Counted from the stretch's first letter, positions 6,765 to 16,307 are shown. The stretch is 64,000 bases of DNA from Stenotrophomonas maltophilia (GCF_025642255.1 NZ_CP106759.1:2879501-2943500); one strand, 5' to 3'. The notes: generated by a model from the sequence alone, not told the origin. Translations and numbers: made by a program.

Positions 6765-9626
6765 ATGCGCAACGCCAACCGCCACATCAAGCCAAGCCGC
6801 GTCCCGCTCACTCTTGCTGTGCTGGCCTGCCTGCAGGCCGCACCGGCCCTGGCCCAGGAGACCACCCAGCAGGAAGCCGCGGCGTCAAGCACTTCCTCCC
6901 ACAACCAGCGCGCCACCGACCTTGACAAGATCACCGTCACCGGATCGCTGATCCGTCGTGCGGATTACGAAACGTCGTCGCCGGTGTTCACCATCGACAC
7001 CGAGCACAACGCTGCCCAAGGCCAGGTGTCGGTGGGCGAGTTCCTGCAGAAGTCCGCTATCGGTGCTGCTGAAACCCAGATCACCCACCAGTTCGGTGGC
7101 TTCGTCGTTGACGGTGGTACCGGCGTGCAGACGTTCTCGCTGCGCGGCCTGGGTGCCAACCGCACCCTGGTGCTGCTGGACGGCCAGCGTCCGGGCCCGG
7201 CCGGTACCCGCGGCGCGGTCGGCGCATTCGACCTGAACGTCATTCCCACCGCCATCCTGCAGCGTGCGGAAATCGTGAAGGACGGTTCCTCGTCCATCTA
7301 CGGTTCCGACGCCGTGGCCGGCGTGGTCAACCTGATCACCAAGAAGAATTTCGAGCGCCCGGAGCTGACGGTCACCGGCCGTATCCCGACCGAAGGTGGC
7401 GGTGAAGTCTTCCAGGGCTCGCTTGCCAATGGCTGGAACTTCGAGAAGGGCAGCATCGTCGCTGCCGTCGAATGGTACCGCCACAACGAGCTGACCCGCG
7501 GCGACCGCGACTTCCTGAACTGCGGCAATGATCTGATCAAGGACGCCAACGGCAACCGCATCGACCGGCAGGATCATTCGATCACCGCCGGGACCAAGCT
7601 TGCGAACTGCAACAACCTGCTCATCAACGTCATCGATGAGTACGACTCGCCGATCCGTTACATTCCCTCGCCGGACGGCAGCACCGTGGGTCCGTTCCCG
7701 GGCTATCGCCCGCGCGCCAACCGCACCTACGCCAACGGCAGCCCGGTCGCCTACTACGAAGAACCGTTGAACTTCGATGCATGGGGTCAGTCTCACATCA
7801 TCAACCGCCAGGAGCGCAAGTCGGCCTACTTCGCTTCGGACTTCGGTTTTGATGGGTTCAACTGGAAGACCCAGTTCCTCTACAACAACCGCAAGACCAA
7901 CAACTTCCAGTGGCGCCAGTTCTTCCCCGTCGTGGAAGCCCCGGGCACCACCAATGGCTATGCGCAGCCCGTGCTTCCATTCAAGTCGTCCTCGCAGACC
8001 GAGGTCGATTACTACTACCTGGCGAACAAGTTCGATGGCCTGTTCACGGGTAGCTGGGGCTGGGAAGTCAATGCCAATGCCAGCCGCTCCAGCGGCAAGT
8101 ACAGCTCGCTGGGCATCCGCAACTCGATCACCGGCGACCTGACCCGTCCGGGTGCTGGCGATACGCCTGCAGCGAACTACTTCGACCCGGGTTACCTGAG
8201 CGGCGCCAAGGTTGACGAACTGGTCGACATCCTGGGCATCACCGCCACCGGCAAGACCACCTATGACACCGTGACGGTCAATGCGATCTTCTCCGGTGAG
8301 CTGTTCGACCTTCCCGCAGGTGCGCTGGGTGCTGCGTTTGGTGTGGAGTACCGCTACTACTCCATCGAAGATACGCCGGACGAGAACTACAAGGATCTCT
8401 GGGGCGCCTCGACGGCCGACGTGACCAAGGGTAACGACAAGGTGAAGGAAGCCTTCGTCGAGTTCGACATCCCGCTGATCAAGGGCGTCACCGGCATCGA
8501 ATCGCTCACCGCCAATGCTTCGGGCCGCATCTTCAAGTACGACTCGGTCAGCGGCAGCGACAAGGTCTGGAAGGCCGGCCTGAACTGGCAGATCATTCCA
8601 TCGCTGCGTCTGCGCGGCACCGTCGGCACCTCCTATCGTGCACCGGGCCTGTACGAGCTGTACCTGGGCAACCAGACCGGCTTCCAGTCCCAGACCGCGA
8701 TCGATCCCTGCATCCGCTGGGAAGAGAGCGACAACACCAATATCCGTGCCAACTGCGGTGCCGCCGGCATCCCGGGCGATTACGTCGGCGCAGGCTCCAG
8801 TGCCACCGTGTTCACCAGCGGCGGCGCCGGCAACCTGGTTCCGGAAACCTCCCGCGCCAAGAGCGCCGGTATCGTGTTCACTCCGTCGTTCGCCGACCTG
8901 AGCGTGGCGATCGACTACTTCGACTACGATATCCGCGGCCAGATCACCTCGCTGGGTGCACTGGACATCACCACCGGCTGCTACGGTTCGAGCACCTTCC
9001 CGAACCGTTACTGCGACCTGCTGGAGCGCAACCCGACCACCGGCCCGGACGCGAATTCGATCCGCAACATCTACGCCCAGTACCTGAACATCAACCAGCA
9101 GCGCACCCGCGGCTGGGACATGACCCTGAACTGGGAGCATGAGTTCGGCTTCGGCAAGTTCGCCCTGGATTCGCAGGTCACCTACACCGTGGAAGACGTG
9201 GCACAGCTGTTCGACAGCGCCGAGGCCAGCGGCCTGGCCTCCTCGGATCAGCTTGGCCTGATCGGCCGTCCGGACCTGGTTGCCAACCTGGGCCTGACCC
9301 TGACCCGCGGCGACTGGGAATACAACTGGCTGACCCAGTACATCGGCAAGACCGAGAACACCACCCTCAACTCGCGCTTCACCTACCAGGGCCGTCCGGA
9401 CTCGTACCGCGATCTGGTCGCCGACGCTCGCGTGTATCACACCGCTTCGTTGAGCTACAAGCAGGCCGACTGGGAAATCCTGGTGGGCGTGGCCAACGTG
9501 TTCAACACCAAGCCGGCACTGATCTCCACCGGCGCCGGCACCCGCTACGGCAACACCGCAGCCTTTGCCACCCAGTACGACCTGTACGGTCGCACCCCGT
9601 TCGTGCGTCTGAAGTACAAGTTCTGA
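6765..9626 (+). CDS. TonB-dependent outer-membrane receptor
   Basis: A 953-residue outer-membrane gated channel energised by TonB-ExbBD. The signal peptide ends at about residue 30 (PALA), and a TonB-box-like LDKITVTG lies at 53-60. The plug domain follows with RGLGANRTLVLLDGQRPGP and VKDGSSSIYGSDAVAGVVN, standard Xanthomonadaceae receptor motifs. The remaining ~750 residues form the beta-barrel, ending in LKYKF with the terminal phenylalanine needed for outer-membrane insertion. The length and NAYxN-free barrel do not identify a ligand; no siderophore or vitamin B12 genes are nearby. The neighbouring exported peptidases make peptides or peptide-derived compounds plausible cargo, which is only inference. 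The gene has its own promoter and a terminator 25 bases downstream. Confidence 0.93.
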   Translation: MRNANRHIKPSRVPLTLAVLACLQAAPALAQETTQQEAAASSTSSHNQRATDLDKITVTGSLIRRADYETSSPVFTIDTEHNAAQGQVSVGEFLQKSAIGAAETQITHQFGGFVVDGGTGVQTFSLRGLGANRTLVLLDGQRPGPAGTRGAVGAFDLNVIPTAILQRAEIVKDGSSSIYGSDAVAGVVNLITKKNFERPELTVTGRIPTEGGGEVFQGSLANGWNFEKGSIVAAVEWYRHNELTRGDRDFLNCGNDLIKDANGNRIDRQDHSITAGTKLANCNNLLINVIDEYDSPIRYIPSPDGSTVGPFPGYRPRANRTYANGSPVAYYEEPLNFDAWGQSHIINRQERKSAYFASDFGFDGFNWKTQFLYNNRKTNNFQWRQFFPVVEAPGTTNGYAQPVLPFKSSSQTEVDYYYLANKFDGLFTGSWGWEVNANASRSSGKYSSLGIRNSITGDLTRPGAGDTPAANYFDPGYLSGAKVDELVDILGITATGKTTYDTVTVNAIFSGELFDLPAGALGAAFGVEYRYYSIEDTPDENYKDLWGASTADVTKGNDKVKEAFVEFDIPLIKGVTGIESLTANASGRIFKYDSVSGSDKVWKAGLNWQIIPSLRLRGTVGTSYRAPGLYELYLGNQTGFQSQTAIDPCIRWEESDNTNIRANCGAAGIPGDYVGAGSSATVFTSGGAGNLVPETSRAKSAGIVFTPSFADLSVAIDYFDYDIRGQITSLGALDITTGCYGSSTFPNRYCDLLERNPTTGPDANSIRNIYAQYLNINQQRTRGWDMTLNWEHEFGFGKFALDSQVTYTVEDVAQLFDSAEASGLASSDQLGLIGRPDLVANLGLTLTRGDWEYNWLTQYIGKTENTTLNSRFTYQGRPDSYRDLVADARVYHTASLSYKQADWEILVGVANVFNTKPALISTGAGTRYGNTAAFATQYDLYGRTPFVRLKYKF

Positions 9627-9650
9627 TAGGGCCGTAGTCCGCAGCACCCC

Positions 9651-9682
9651 GACAGACCCGGCTTTTGCCGGGTCTGTCTTTT
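9651..9682 (+). terminator. Rho-independent terminator after the TonB-dependent receptor
   Basis: Eleven-base perfect stem ACAGACCCGGC / GCCGGGTCTGT with a TTTT loop, followed by CTTTTG. Confidence 0.88.
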
Positions 9683-9817
9683 GCAGGGCCCGATGCAGCC
9701 CCTTGCACCCGCCCATGACCTTCGACACCCTTGCGGGGTAGGCTGGCGGCGTATCGTTCGGCCCACGGCCGTCCCCGCGGCTCTTCCCTGACTCACTCGG
9801 CCTGGAGGCCAAACATA

Positions 9818-11923
9818 GTGATCACGCGTACTCCCAAGATCGTGCTGCTCAGCCTGGCCGTGTCGGCCGTGCTGGCCGGCTGTGGCAAGAACGAAACCCC
9901 GGCCAAGGAGGCCGCCGCGCCTGCCCCGGCCGCCGCCGAAGCCACCACCTACACCCTGGATGAGAGCAAGCTGCCGGCCTATAACGCCTTCCAGCCCAGC
10001 GATCTGGACACCAACCTGGACGCCTGCACCGCATTCGGCGACTACGTCAACAGCAAGTGGCTGGCCGCCAACGAGATTCCCGGCGACCGCACCAGCTGGG
10101 GCGCGTTCACCATCCTCGACGAGCGTTCGGTGGCAGTGCAGCACCAGCTGGCCGAGCAGGTCGCGCAGGTCAAGAACCCGAGCCACATCGAGAAGATCGT
10201 CGGCGACCTGTGGGCCACCGGCATGGATGAGGCCAAGATCAACGCCCAGGGCATCGAGCCGCTGAAGGCCGACCTGACCACCATCGACGGCCTGCAGGAC
10301 AAGGCCGCCATCGCCGACTACCTGCGCACCAGCGCAGCCAAGGGCGAGAACGTGCTGTTCGGCTTCGGCGCCGAGGCCGACTTCAAGAACTCGACCATGA
10401 ACCTGGCCTATGCCAGCCAGGGCGGCCTGGGCCTGCCTGACAGCACGTACTACACCGACGCCAAGAACGCCGACAAGCTCAAGGCCTACAAGGCGCACGT
10501 CGCCAAGGTGCTGGAACTGTCCGGCGTCCCGGCAGCCGACGCCGCCAAGCAGGCTGAGGACGTGGTCAAGTTCGAGACCCGCCTGGCCAAGGCGTCCAAG
10601 TCGCGCGTCGAACTGTCGCGCAATGTGGAGCTGTACTACAACCCGGTCACCCTGGCTGACGCCGACAAGCTGACCCCGAACTTCAGCTGGACCGAGTTCT
10701 TCAAGTCGCAGGGCGTTGCTGCGCCGGAGAAGTTCTCGCTGGCGATGCCGGCCTTCCATGAGGAAGTGAGCAAGGCGCTGGGCGACACCGACCCGTCGGT
10801 CTGGCGCGCCTACCTGCGCTTCCACACCGTCGATGGCGCCTCGCCGTACCTGGCCGATGCCTTCGTCCAGGAGAACTACGCGTTCTACGGCAAGACCCTC
10901 AACGGCCAGAAGGAACAGAAGCCGCGTTGGAAGCGCGTGCTGGGCACCATCGAGAACGATGCCGGCGAAGCATTCGGCCAGCTGTACGTGAAGGTTGCCT
11001 TCTCGCCGGAAGCCAAGGCGAAGATGGAAGAACTGGTGAAGAACCTGGCTGCCTCGCTGAAGGAACGCATCCAGGGCCTGAGCTGGATGAGCGAGGAAAC
11101 CAAGGCCAAGGCCATCGCGAAGTGGGAAACCTTCACTCCGAAGATCGGCTACCCGGACAAGTGGCGTGACTGGTCGGGCCTGCAGACCCAGCGCGACAGC
11201 TACCTGGCCAACGTGCGTGCGGCCAATGAGTTCAACTACAAGTTCAACCTGTCCAAGATCGGCAAGCCGGTGGACAAGACCGAGTGGGGCATGACCCCGC
11301 AGACGGTCAACGCCTACTACAACCCGCTGCAGAACGAGATCGTGTTCCCGGCCGCCATCCTGCAGCCGCCGTTCTTCGATCCGAAGGCAGACGATGCGCT
11401 GAACTACGGTGGCATCGGTGCGGTGATCGGCCATGAGATGACCCATGGCTACGACGATCAGGGCGCGCGCTTCGGGCCGACCGGCAACATGGAAGACTGG
11501 TGGACGCCGGCCGACAAGAAGAACTTCGAAGGCCTGACCGGCAAGCTGGTCAAGCAGTTCGACCAGTACAAGGTTGACGGCCAGGCCGTGAACGGCCACC
11601 TGACCCTGGGCGAGAACATCGCCGACCTGGGTGGCCTGGCCACGGCCTACGATGCGCTGCAGAAGGCCTCGGCCGGCAAGGAAGATCCGAAGGTCGACGG
11701 CTTCACCCGCGATCAGCGCTTCTTCTTCAACTGGGCCACCGTGTGGCGTACCAAGTACACCCCGGAAAACGCCAAGGTCCGCCTGGCCACCGATCCGCAC
11801 GCCCCGGCGCAGTTCCGCGCGATGGGCGCGCCCTCGAACCTGCCGACCTTCGCGGCCGCGTTCCAGTGCAAGGCCGGTGCACCGATGGCGCGCAGCGGCG
11901 AGCAGCAGGTGGTGATCTGGTAA
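9818..11923 (+). CDS. M13 family zinc metallopeptidase, lipoprotein (PepO/neprilysin type)
   Basis: A 701-residue exported lipoprotein endopeptidase. The start is GTG at 9818, chosen because GGAGG lies nine bases upstream and the product then begins with a clean lipoprotein signal (LSLAVSAVLAGC, lipidated Cys22). All M13 active-site elements are intact: NAYYNP substrate-binding motif, HEMTH at 539-543 (His539 and His543 bind zinc, Glu540 is the general base), the third ligand Glu599 in GENIAD, and His661 in DPHAPAQFR, which stabilises the transition state. The conserved C-terminal FxCKxGxPM ends the protein. It probably cleaves peptides up to about 40 residues in the periplasm or on the outer membrane. 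A diverged paralogue lies directly downstream. Confidence 0.94.
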   Translation: MITRTPKIVLLSLAVSAVLAGCGKNETPAKEAAAPAPAAAEATTYTLDESKLPAYNAFQPSDLDTNLDACTAFGDYVNSKWLAANEIPGDRTSWGAFTILDERSVAVQHQLAEQVAQVKNPSHIEKIVGDLWATGMDEAKINAQGIEPLKADLTTIDGLQDKAAIADYLRTSAAKGENVLFGFGAEADFKNSTMNLAYASQGGLGLPDSTYYTDAKNADKLKAYKAHVAKVLELSGVPAADAAKQAEDVVKFETRLAKASKSRVELSRNVELYYNPVTLADADKLTPNFSWTEFFKSQGVAAPEKFSLAMPAFHEEVSKALGDTDPSVWRAYLRFHTVDGASPYLADAFVQENYAFYGKTLNGQKEQKPRWKRVLGTIENDAGEAFGQLYVKVAFSPEAKAKMEELVKNLAASLKERIQGLSWMSEETKAKAIAKWETFTPKIGYPDKWRDWSGLQTQRDSYLANVRAANEFNYKFNLSKIGKPVDKTEWGMTPQTVNAYYNPLQNEIVFPAAILQPPFFDPKADDALNYGGIGAVIGHEMTHGYDDQGARFGPTGNMEDWWTPADKKNFEGLTGKLVKQFDQYKVDGQAVNGHLTLGENIADLGGLATAYDALQKASAGKEDPKVDGFTRDQRFFFNWATVWRTKYTPENAKVRLATDPHAPAQFRAMGAPSNLPTFAAAFQCKAGAPMARSGEQQVVIW

Positions 11924-11950
11924 GCCACGGCTGACGCCAAGGCAGATCTG

Positions 11951-11983
11951 CAAGGGCCCGGGATCTCCCGGGCCCTTGTTTTT
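11951..11983 (+). terminator. Rho-independent terminator after the first M13 peptidase
   Basis: Thirteen-base perfect stem CAAGGGCCCGGGA / TCCCGGGCCCTTG with a two-base loop, followed by TTTTTG. It separates the two M13 genes transcriptionally. Confidence 0.9.
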
Positions 11984-12074
11984 GCGCGACCCGCCACGGC
12001 CGCCAGGCATACCGTGATACGTGCATGCTGCGCCCATGCGCGGCTTGCTATAGTGCGCCCGCCCTCAATCCATC

Positions 12075-14096
12075 ATGGATTCGTTCTACATGCCCAATTT
12101 CCGTCCGCTTGCCATCGCCCTGGGCATCAGCCTGGCGACCCTGGTCCCGAGCCATGATGCGTTCGCCGCAAAGAAAAAGGCCGCCCGCGCCCCGGCCGTC
12201 AGTGCCCAGTGCAGCGACTTCTACGGCGCCACCAACGCTGGCTGGCTGAAGGCCAACCCGGTACCGCAGACCGGAGCCACCACCGCGCTGGGCCAGCTGG
12301 TCGAGCGCAGCAGGCAGCAACAGCGCGAACTGCTCGATGCGGCCATGACGTCGCCGCAGGGCAACGTGCAGAAGCTGCTGGGCGACTTCTGGGCCAGCGG
12401 CCTGGACGAGGCGGCGGTGGAAGCCGATGGCTCCAATCCGATCGCGCCGCTGCTGACCCGCATCAATGCGATCAAGAAATCCAAGGATGTGCCGGCGTCG
12501 ATCGCTGCACTGCATCAGGTCGGCATCCCGGTCGCCTTCAACTTCGGTCCGGACGTCGACCTGAAGGCACTGGACCGTCATATCGGCTACTTCATGCAGG
12601 GCGGCATGGGTCTGCCGGATCCGGCGTTCTATACCCGCACCGATGCCGATACCGTCGCGCTGATGGGCCGCTACCGCACCTACGTCAAGCAGATCCTGGC
12701 ACTGACCGGTACGCCGGCAGCCAAGCTCGATGCCGAGTCGCAGGCGGTGATCGCGCTGGAAACCGAGCTGGCGCGCAATGCACAGTCGCTGGCCGGCATC
12801 AACAACCCGTTCAACAACTACGCGCCGATCTCCACCAAGGAACTCAACAGCCGCTACCGCAACCTGCAGCTGGAGGCGTTCCTGAAAGTACAGGGTGTGA
12901 ACGACGATCTGGTATCGCTGGCCGACCCGGGCCTGTTCCAGCAGCTGGATGGCATGGTCACCAAGCTCAAGCCGGACCAGTGGAAGGCCTACCTGCGCTG
13001 GCGCGTGGGCGACTCGATGGCGCCGTACCTGTCCAAGGCCTACCGGGACGCCGAGTTTGAGTTCCGCGGCCGCGTACTGCGCGGGCAGACGCTGCCGCCG
13101 CAGCGCTGGGAAGCGGTGCTCGATGCCATCAATGTGGCGGCCGGGCCGATGGTCGGCCGCGAGTACGCTGCCCGCCATCTCTCGGCCGAAGACCGCCGGC
13201 AGGCGGCATGGATCGTCGACAAGGTCCGCGAGGTGCAGATCGAGGCCGTCAGGAACAGCACGTGGATGAGTGCCGAAGCCAAGGCTGAAGCACAGGCCAA
13301 GCTGGCGGCGCTGAAGATCGAGATCGGCACCCCGCTGCGCGACCTCGACTACACCGTGCAGCCGATGGGCCGGGGCTCGTTCGGTGGCAACATGCTGATC
13401 GCCTCGACCTGGCGCCATCGCGAGGAGATGAAGCGCATCGGCAAGGGCAATGCCGACCGTCGCTGGGACGTGCTGCCGCAACAGCCGTCGCTGGCCTATG
13501 ACCTGGCGCAGAACCGCCTGATCGTCACCGCGGCCATCCTGCAGGGCCCGGTGTTCAACGCCAAGGCCGACAGCGCCGACAAGTTCGGCAGCTTCGGCGG
13601 CCTGGTCGGCCACGAGCTGACCCGTGCCATCGATGCCAAGGGCGCGCTGGTTGATGCCAAGGGCGAACTGCGCAGCTGGTGGACGCCGGCCGACAAGACG
13701 GCCTGGACCCTGCTCGGCAGCCGCGTGGCCGCCCAGTACGGCGCCTATGAGTTCCCGGGCGTGAAGGGCGCCAAGGTCAATGGCACGTTGACCCAGGAAG
13801 AGAACCTGGCCGACATCGCCGGCCTGGAACTGGCCTGGGCGGCCTACACCGCACAGGAGCCGAAGGCCAAGCCGGCCCAGCAGCAGGGCTTCTTCCGTGC
13901 CTGGGCCGCGTTGTGGGCGCAGCAGCTGTCGCCCAACGAAGCCGCACGCCGCCTGACCGCCGACATCCGCGCGCCGGGCATGTGGCGCACCAACGGCACG
14001 CTGGCCAACCTCCCGGCGTTCGGCGCCACCTTCAGCTGCAAGGCCGGCCAGCCGATGCAGCGCAGCGATGCCGAGCAGATCAAGGTCTGGCGCTGA
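12075..14096 (+). CDS. M13 family peptidase homologue with degenerate active site, probable pseudoenzyme
   Basis: A 673-residue exported paralogue of the upstream M13 peptidase, colinear with it from the N-terminal DFY...NAGWLK region to the C-terminal FSCKAGQPMQRS. A signal peptide (cut near residue 31) replaces the lipoprotein signal. The zinc motif reads HELTR (513-517): the second zinc-binding histidine is Arg517. The catalytic histidine of the DxHxP motif is also replaced (DIRAP, Arg632), and the NAYYN substrate motif has become SLAYD. Glu514 and the third ligand Glu576 in EENLAD remain. Hydrolysis by the usual mechanism is therefore unlikely. The intact reading frame and normal codon bias argue it is a conserved non-catalytic or altered-function protein, not a decaying gene. 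ATG 12075 or 12090 are both possible starts. Confidence 0.9.
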   Translation: MDSFYMPNFRPLAIALGISLATLVPSHDAFAAKKKAARAPAVSAQCSDFYGATNAGWLKANPVPQTGATTALGQLVERSRQQQRELLDAAMTSPQGNVQKLLGDFWASGLDEAAVEADGSNPIAPLLTRINAIKKSKDVPASIAALHQVGIPVAFNFGPDVDLKALDRHIGYFMQGGMGLPDPAFYTRTDADTVALMGRYRTYVKQILALTGTPAAKLDAESQAVIALETELARNAQSLAGINNPFNNYAPISTKELNSRYRNLQLEAFLKVQGVNDDLVSLADPGLFQQLDGMVTKLKPDQWKAYLRWRVGDSMAPYLSKAYRDAEFEFRGRVLRGQTLPPQRWEAVLDAINVAAGPMVGREYAARHLSAEDRRQAAWIVDKVREVQIEAVRNSTWMSAEAKAEAQAKLAALKIEIGTPLRDLDYTVQPMGRGSFGGNMLIASTWRHREEMKRIGKGNADRRWDVLPQQPSLAYDLAQNRLIVTAAILQGPVFNAKADSADKFGSFGGLVGHELTRAIDAKGALVDAKGELRSWWTPADKTAWTLLGSRVAAQYGAYEFPGVKGAKVNGTLTQEENLADIAGLELAWAAYTAQEPKAKPAQQQGFFRAWAALWAQQLSPNEAARRLTADIRAPGMWRTNGTLANLPAFGATFSCKAGQPMQRSDAEQIKVWR

Positions 14097-14115
14097 GCCA
14101 GCCGGCCGTGACACG

Positions 14116-14143
14116 AAGGGCGCCCTCGGGCGCCCTTTTTTTT
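14116..14143 (+). terminator. Rho-independent terminator after the second M13 gene
   Basis: GGGCGCC / GGCGCCC stem with a short loop, followed by a run of eight T residues, 20 bases after the stop codon. Confidence 0.88.
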
Positions 14144-14217
14144 GCGCATGCAGCACGATCCGCCATTAACACGCGGCATGCTATCGCTGCGCCTTCGTCC
14201 TGCAGCGGAACCCGACC

Positions 14218-14700
14218 ATGGCGCACAAGAACACGATCTGCATCTGGTACGACAGCGAAGCACTCGAGGCCGCCACGTTCTACGCCGGGATCCTGCCCGA
14301 CAGCGCGGTAACGGCTGTGCATCACGCACCGGGTGACTATCCGGACGGCAAGGAGGGCAACGTGCTGACGGTCGAGTTCACCGTCTGCGGCATTCCCTGC
14401 GTCGGGCTCAACGGCGGCACCGCGTTCAGGCACAGCGAAGCGTTCTCGTTCCAGATCCAGACCGAGGACCAGTCCGAGACCGACCGCCTGTGGAACGCGA
14501 TCGTCGGCAACGGTGGGCAGGAAAGCCAGTGCGGCTGGTGCAAGGACCGCTGGGGCATCTCATGGCAGATCAGCCCGCGCGTGCTGATCGAAGCGGTGAC
14601 CAGCCCGGACAAGGCCTTGGCCAAGCGCGCCTTCAACGCGATGATGCCGATGAAGAAGATCGACATCGCGACCATCGAAGCGGCGATCCGCACCGCATGA
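14218..14700 (+). CDS. VOC family protein (PhnB/3-demethylubiquinone methyltransferase-like)
   Basis: A 160-residue protein with a glyoxalase-type vicinal-oxygen-chelate fold of the PF06983 kind, historically mislabelled 3-demethylubiquinone-9 3-methyltransferase. Supporting blocks are the N-terminal ICIWYDSEALEAATFYAGI, the GNVLTVEFTVCGIPCVGLNGG strand, FSFQIQTEDQSETDRLWNAI, and GWCKDRWGISWQISPRVL, followed by the usual AMMPMKKIDIATIEAA tail. The substrate of this group is unknown. The stop codon overlaps the next start (ATGA), so it is translationally coupled to the downstream flavoprotein. Confidence 0.88.
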   Translation: MAHKNTICIWYDSEALEAATFYAGILPDSAVTAVHHAPGDYPDGKEGNVLTVEFTVCGIPCVGLNGGTAFRHSEAFSFQIQTEDQSETDRLWNAIVGNGGQESQCGWCKDRWGISWQISPRVLIEAVTSPDKALAKRAFNAMMPMKKIDIATIEAAIRTA

Positions 14701-16283
14701 CCGCGTGGGATGCGGTCATCGTCGGCGGCGGCCACAATGGCCTGGTCTGCGCGGCCTATCTTGCCCGTGCCGGCAGGAAAGTACTGGTGCTCGAACGCCG
14801 TGGCGTGCTCGGCGGCGCAGCGGTCACCGAGGAGTTCCATCCGGGCTTCCGCAACTCGGTCGCCTCCTACACCGTCTCGCTGCTGCAGCCCAAGGTGATC
14901 GACGAACTGCAGCTGCACGCGCATGGGCTGCGCGTCGTCGCCCGCCCGGCCAACAATTTCCTGCCGTTGCCTGACGGCCGCTATCTGCTGTCGGCACCCG
15001 GCCGTACCCAGGCCGAGGTGGCGAAGTTCTCCGAACGGGATGCGCAGCGCCTGCCAGCCTATGAGGCGAGGCTGGAGGTCTTCGCCGACGTGCTGCGCGC
15101 CTGGGCCCTGCGCGCGCCGCCGGACCTCGGCGTCGCAGGCGGCTGGCGCGCATTGCCGGCACTGTGGCGGATGGGCCGGCTCAGCCGGGAACTGGCAGCA
15201 CTGTCCCCTGCCCTGCGCCAGGAGCTGCTTGATCTGTTCACGCTGTCGGCCGCCGACTATCTGGACCGCTGGTTTGAAAGCGAGCCGATCAAGGCCCTGT
15301 TCGGATTCGATGGCATCGTCGGCAACTACGCCAGTCCGTACACGCCCGGCAGCGCCTATGTCCTGCTGCACCACGTGTTCGGCCAGTGCAACGGGGTGAA
15401 GGGTGCCTGGGGCCATGCAATCGGTGGCATGGGCGCGATCAGCCAGGCCATCGCTGCATCGGCGCGCGCAGCCGGCGCAGAACTGCGCGTGGATGCCGGC
15501 GTGAAGCGGCTGCTGGTCGAGCACGGACGCGCGGTGGGCGTTGAGCTGGCCGGCGGGGACGTACTGCGCGCGCGCGTGGTGGTGGCCAACGTCAATCCAA
15601 AACTGCTCTACGAGCAGTTGCTGGAGCCGGAGCAGGTGCCCGCGGCGACGCGCGAACGCATGGCGCAGTGGCGCTGCGGTTCGGGCACCTTCCGGATGAA
15701 CGTGGCGCTGTCGCGGCTGCCGGACTTCCACGCCCTGCCCGGCGCCGGTGAGCACCTCAGTGCCGGCATCATCATGGCGCCCAGCCTCGACTACATGGAC
15801 CGCGCGTGGCTGGATGCGCGGCGCGACGGCTGGTCGCGCGAGGCGATCGTGGAGATGCTGATTCCCAGCACGCTGGACGATTCGCTGGCGCCGCCGGACC
15901 AGCACGTCGCCAGCCTGTTCTGCCAGCATGTGGCACCGGTCCTGCCCGACGGTGGGCATTGGGACACGCATCGCGATACCGTCGCCGACCTGATGATCGC
16001 CACCGTCGATCGGTATGCGCCCGGCTTCGCCGACAGCGTGCTCGGTCGGCAAGTGCTGTCACCGCTGGATCTGGAGCGGACGTTCGGCCTGGTGGGCGGC
16101 GATATCTTCCACGGTGCGCTCAGTCCCAACCAGCTGTTCTCGGCGCGGCCGATGATCGGCCAGGCCGGCTACCGCGGTGCCCTGCCCGGGCTTTACCTGT
16201 GTGGTTCAGGCACGCATCCCGGCGGCGGCGTGACCGGCGCGCCGGGCCACAATGCCGCGCAGGTGATCCTGCAGGATCTGTAG
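14697..16283 (+). CDS. Phytoene dehydrogenase-like FAD-dependent oxidoreductase (PYROXD2-like)
   Basis: A 528-residue flavoprotein. The dinucleotide-binding fold opens at once with VIVGGGHNGLVCAAYLARAG (GxGxxG-type motif GGGHNG at residues 10-15) and is followed by LERRGVLGGAAVTEE, the motif of the phytoene desaturase/amine oxidase superfamily. The C-terminal PGLYLCGSGTHPGGGVTGAPGHNAA block is the second FAD-contact motif, typical of the group related to mammalian PYROXD2. There is no carotenoid operon here, so it is more likely a general dehydrogenase of unknown substrate. It overlaps the VOC gene by four bases, which sets the ATG at 14697 as start. Confidence 0.9.
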   Translation: MTAWDAVIVGGGHNGLVCAAYLARAGRKVLVLERRGVLGGAAVTEEFHPGFRNSVASYTVSLLQPKVIDELQLHAHGLRVVARPANNFLPLPDGRYLLSAPGRTQAEVAKFSERDAQRLPAYEARLEVFADVLRAWALRAPPDLGVAGGWRALPALWRMGRLSRELAALSPALRQELLDLFTLSAADYLDRWFESEPIKALFGFDGIVGNYASPYTPGSAYVLLHHVFGQCNGVKGAWGHAIGGMGAISQAIAASARAAGAELRVDAGVKRLLVEHGRAVGVELAGGDVLRARVVVANVNPKLLYEQLLEPEQVPAATRERMAQWRCGSGTFRMNVALSRLPDFHALPGAGEHLSAGIIMAPSLDYMDRAWLDARRDGWSREAIVEMLIPSTLDDSLAPPDQHVASLFCQHVAPVLPDGGHWDTHRDTVADLMIATVDRYAPGFADSVLGRQVLSPLDLERTFGLVGGDIFHGALSPNQLFSARPMIGQAGYRGALPGLYLCGSGTHPGGGVTGAPGHNAAQVILQDL

Positions 16284-16307
16284 GGGTGTGCCAACCACGG
16301 TTGGCAC
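16280..16307 (+). repeat. SMAG/REP-like GTAG hairpin overlapping a stop codon
   Basis: GTAG, whose TAG is the stop codon of the flavoprotein, followed by GGGT and a nine-base perfect stem GTGCCAACC / GGTTGGCAC. The element lies between convergent genes. Its form agrees with the GTAG-type palindromes of S. maltophilia, though sequence differs from the copy at 2769-2791. Confidence 0.5.

Noticed and set aside
6885..9812. 975-residue open frame antisense to the TonB-dependent receptor
   Set aside because: The plus strand encodes a full receptor with signal peptide, plug and barrel. Long antisense frames are a by-product of high-GC codon use; this one has no start signal and no protein family.
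9545..12037. 830-residue frame antisense to the first M13 peptidase
   Set aside because: Shadow of a strongly supported gene; low-complexity Arg/Gly/Leu content and no domain.
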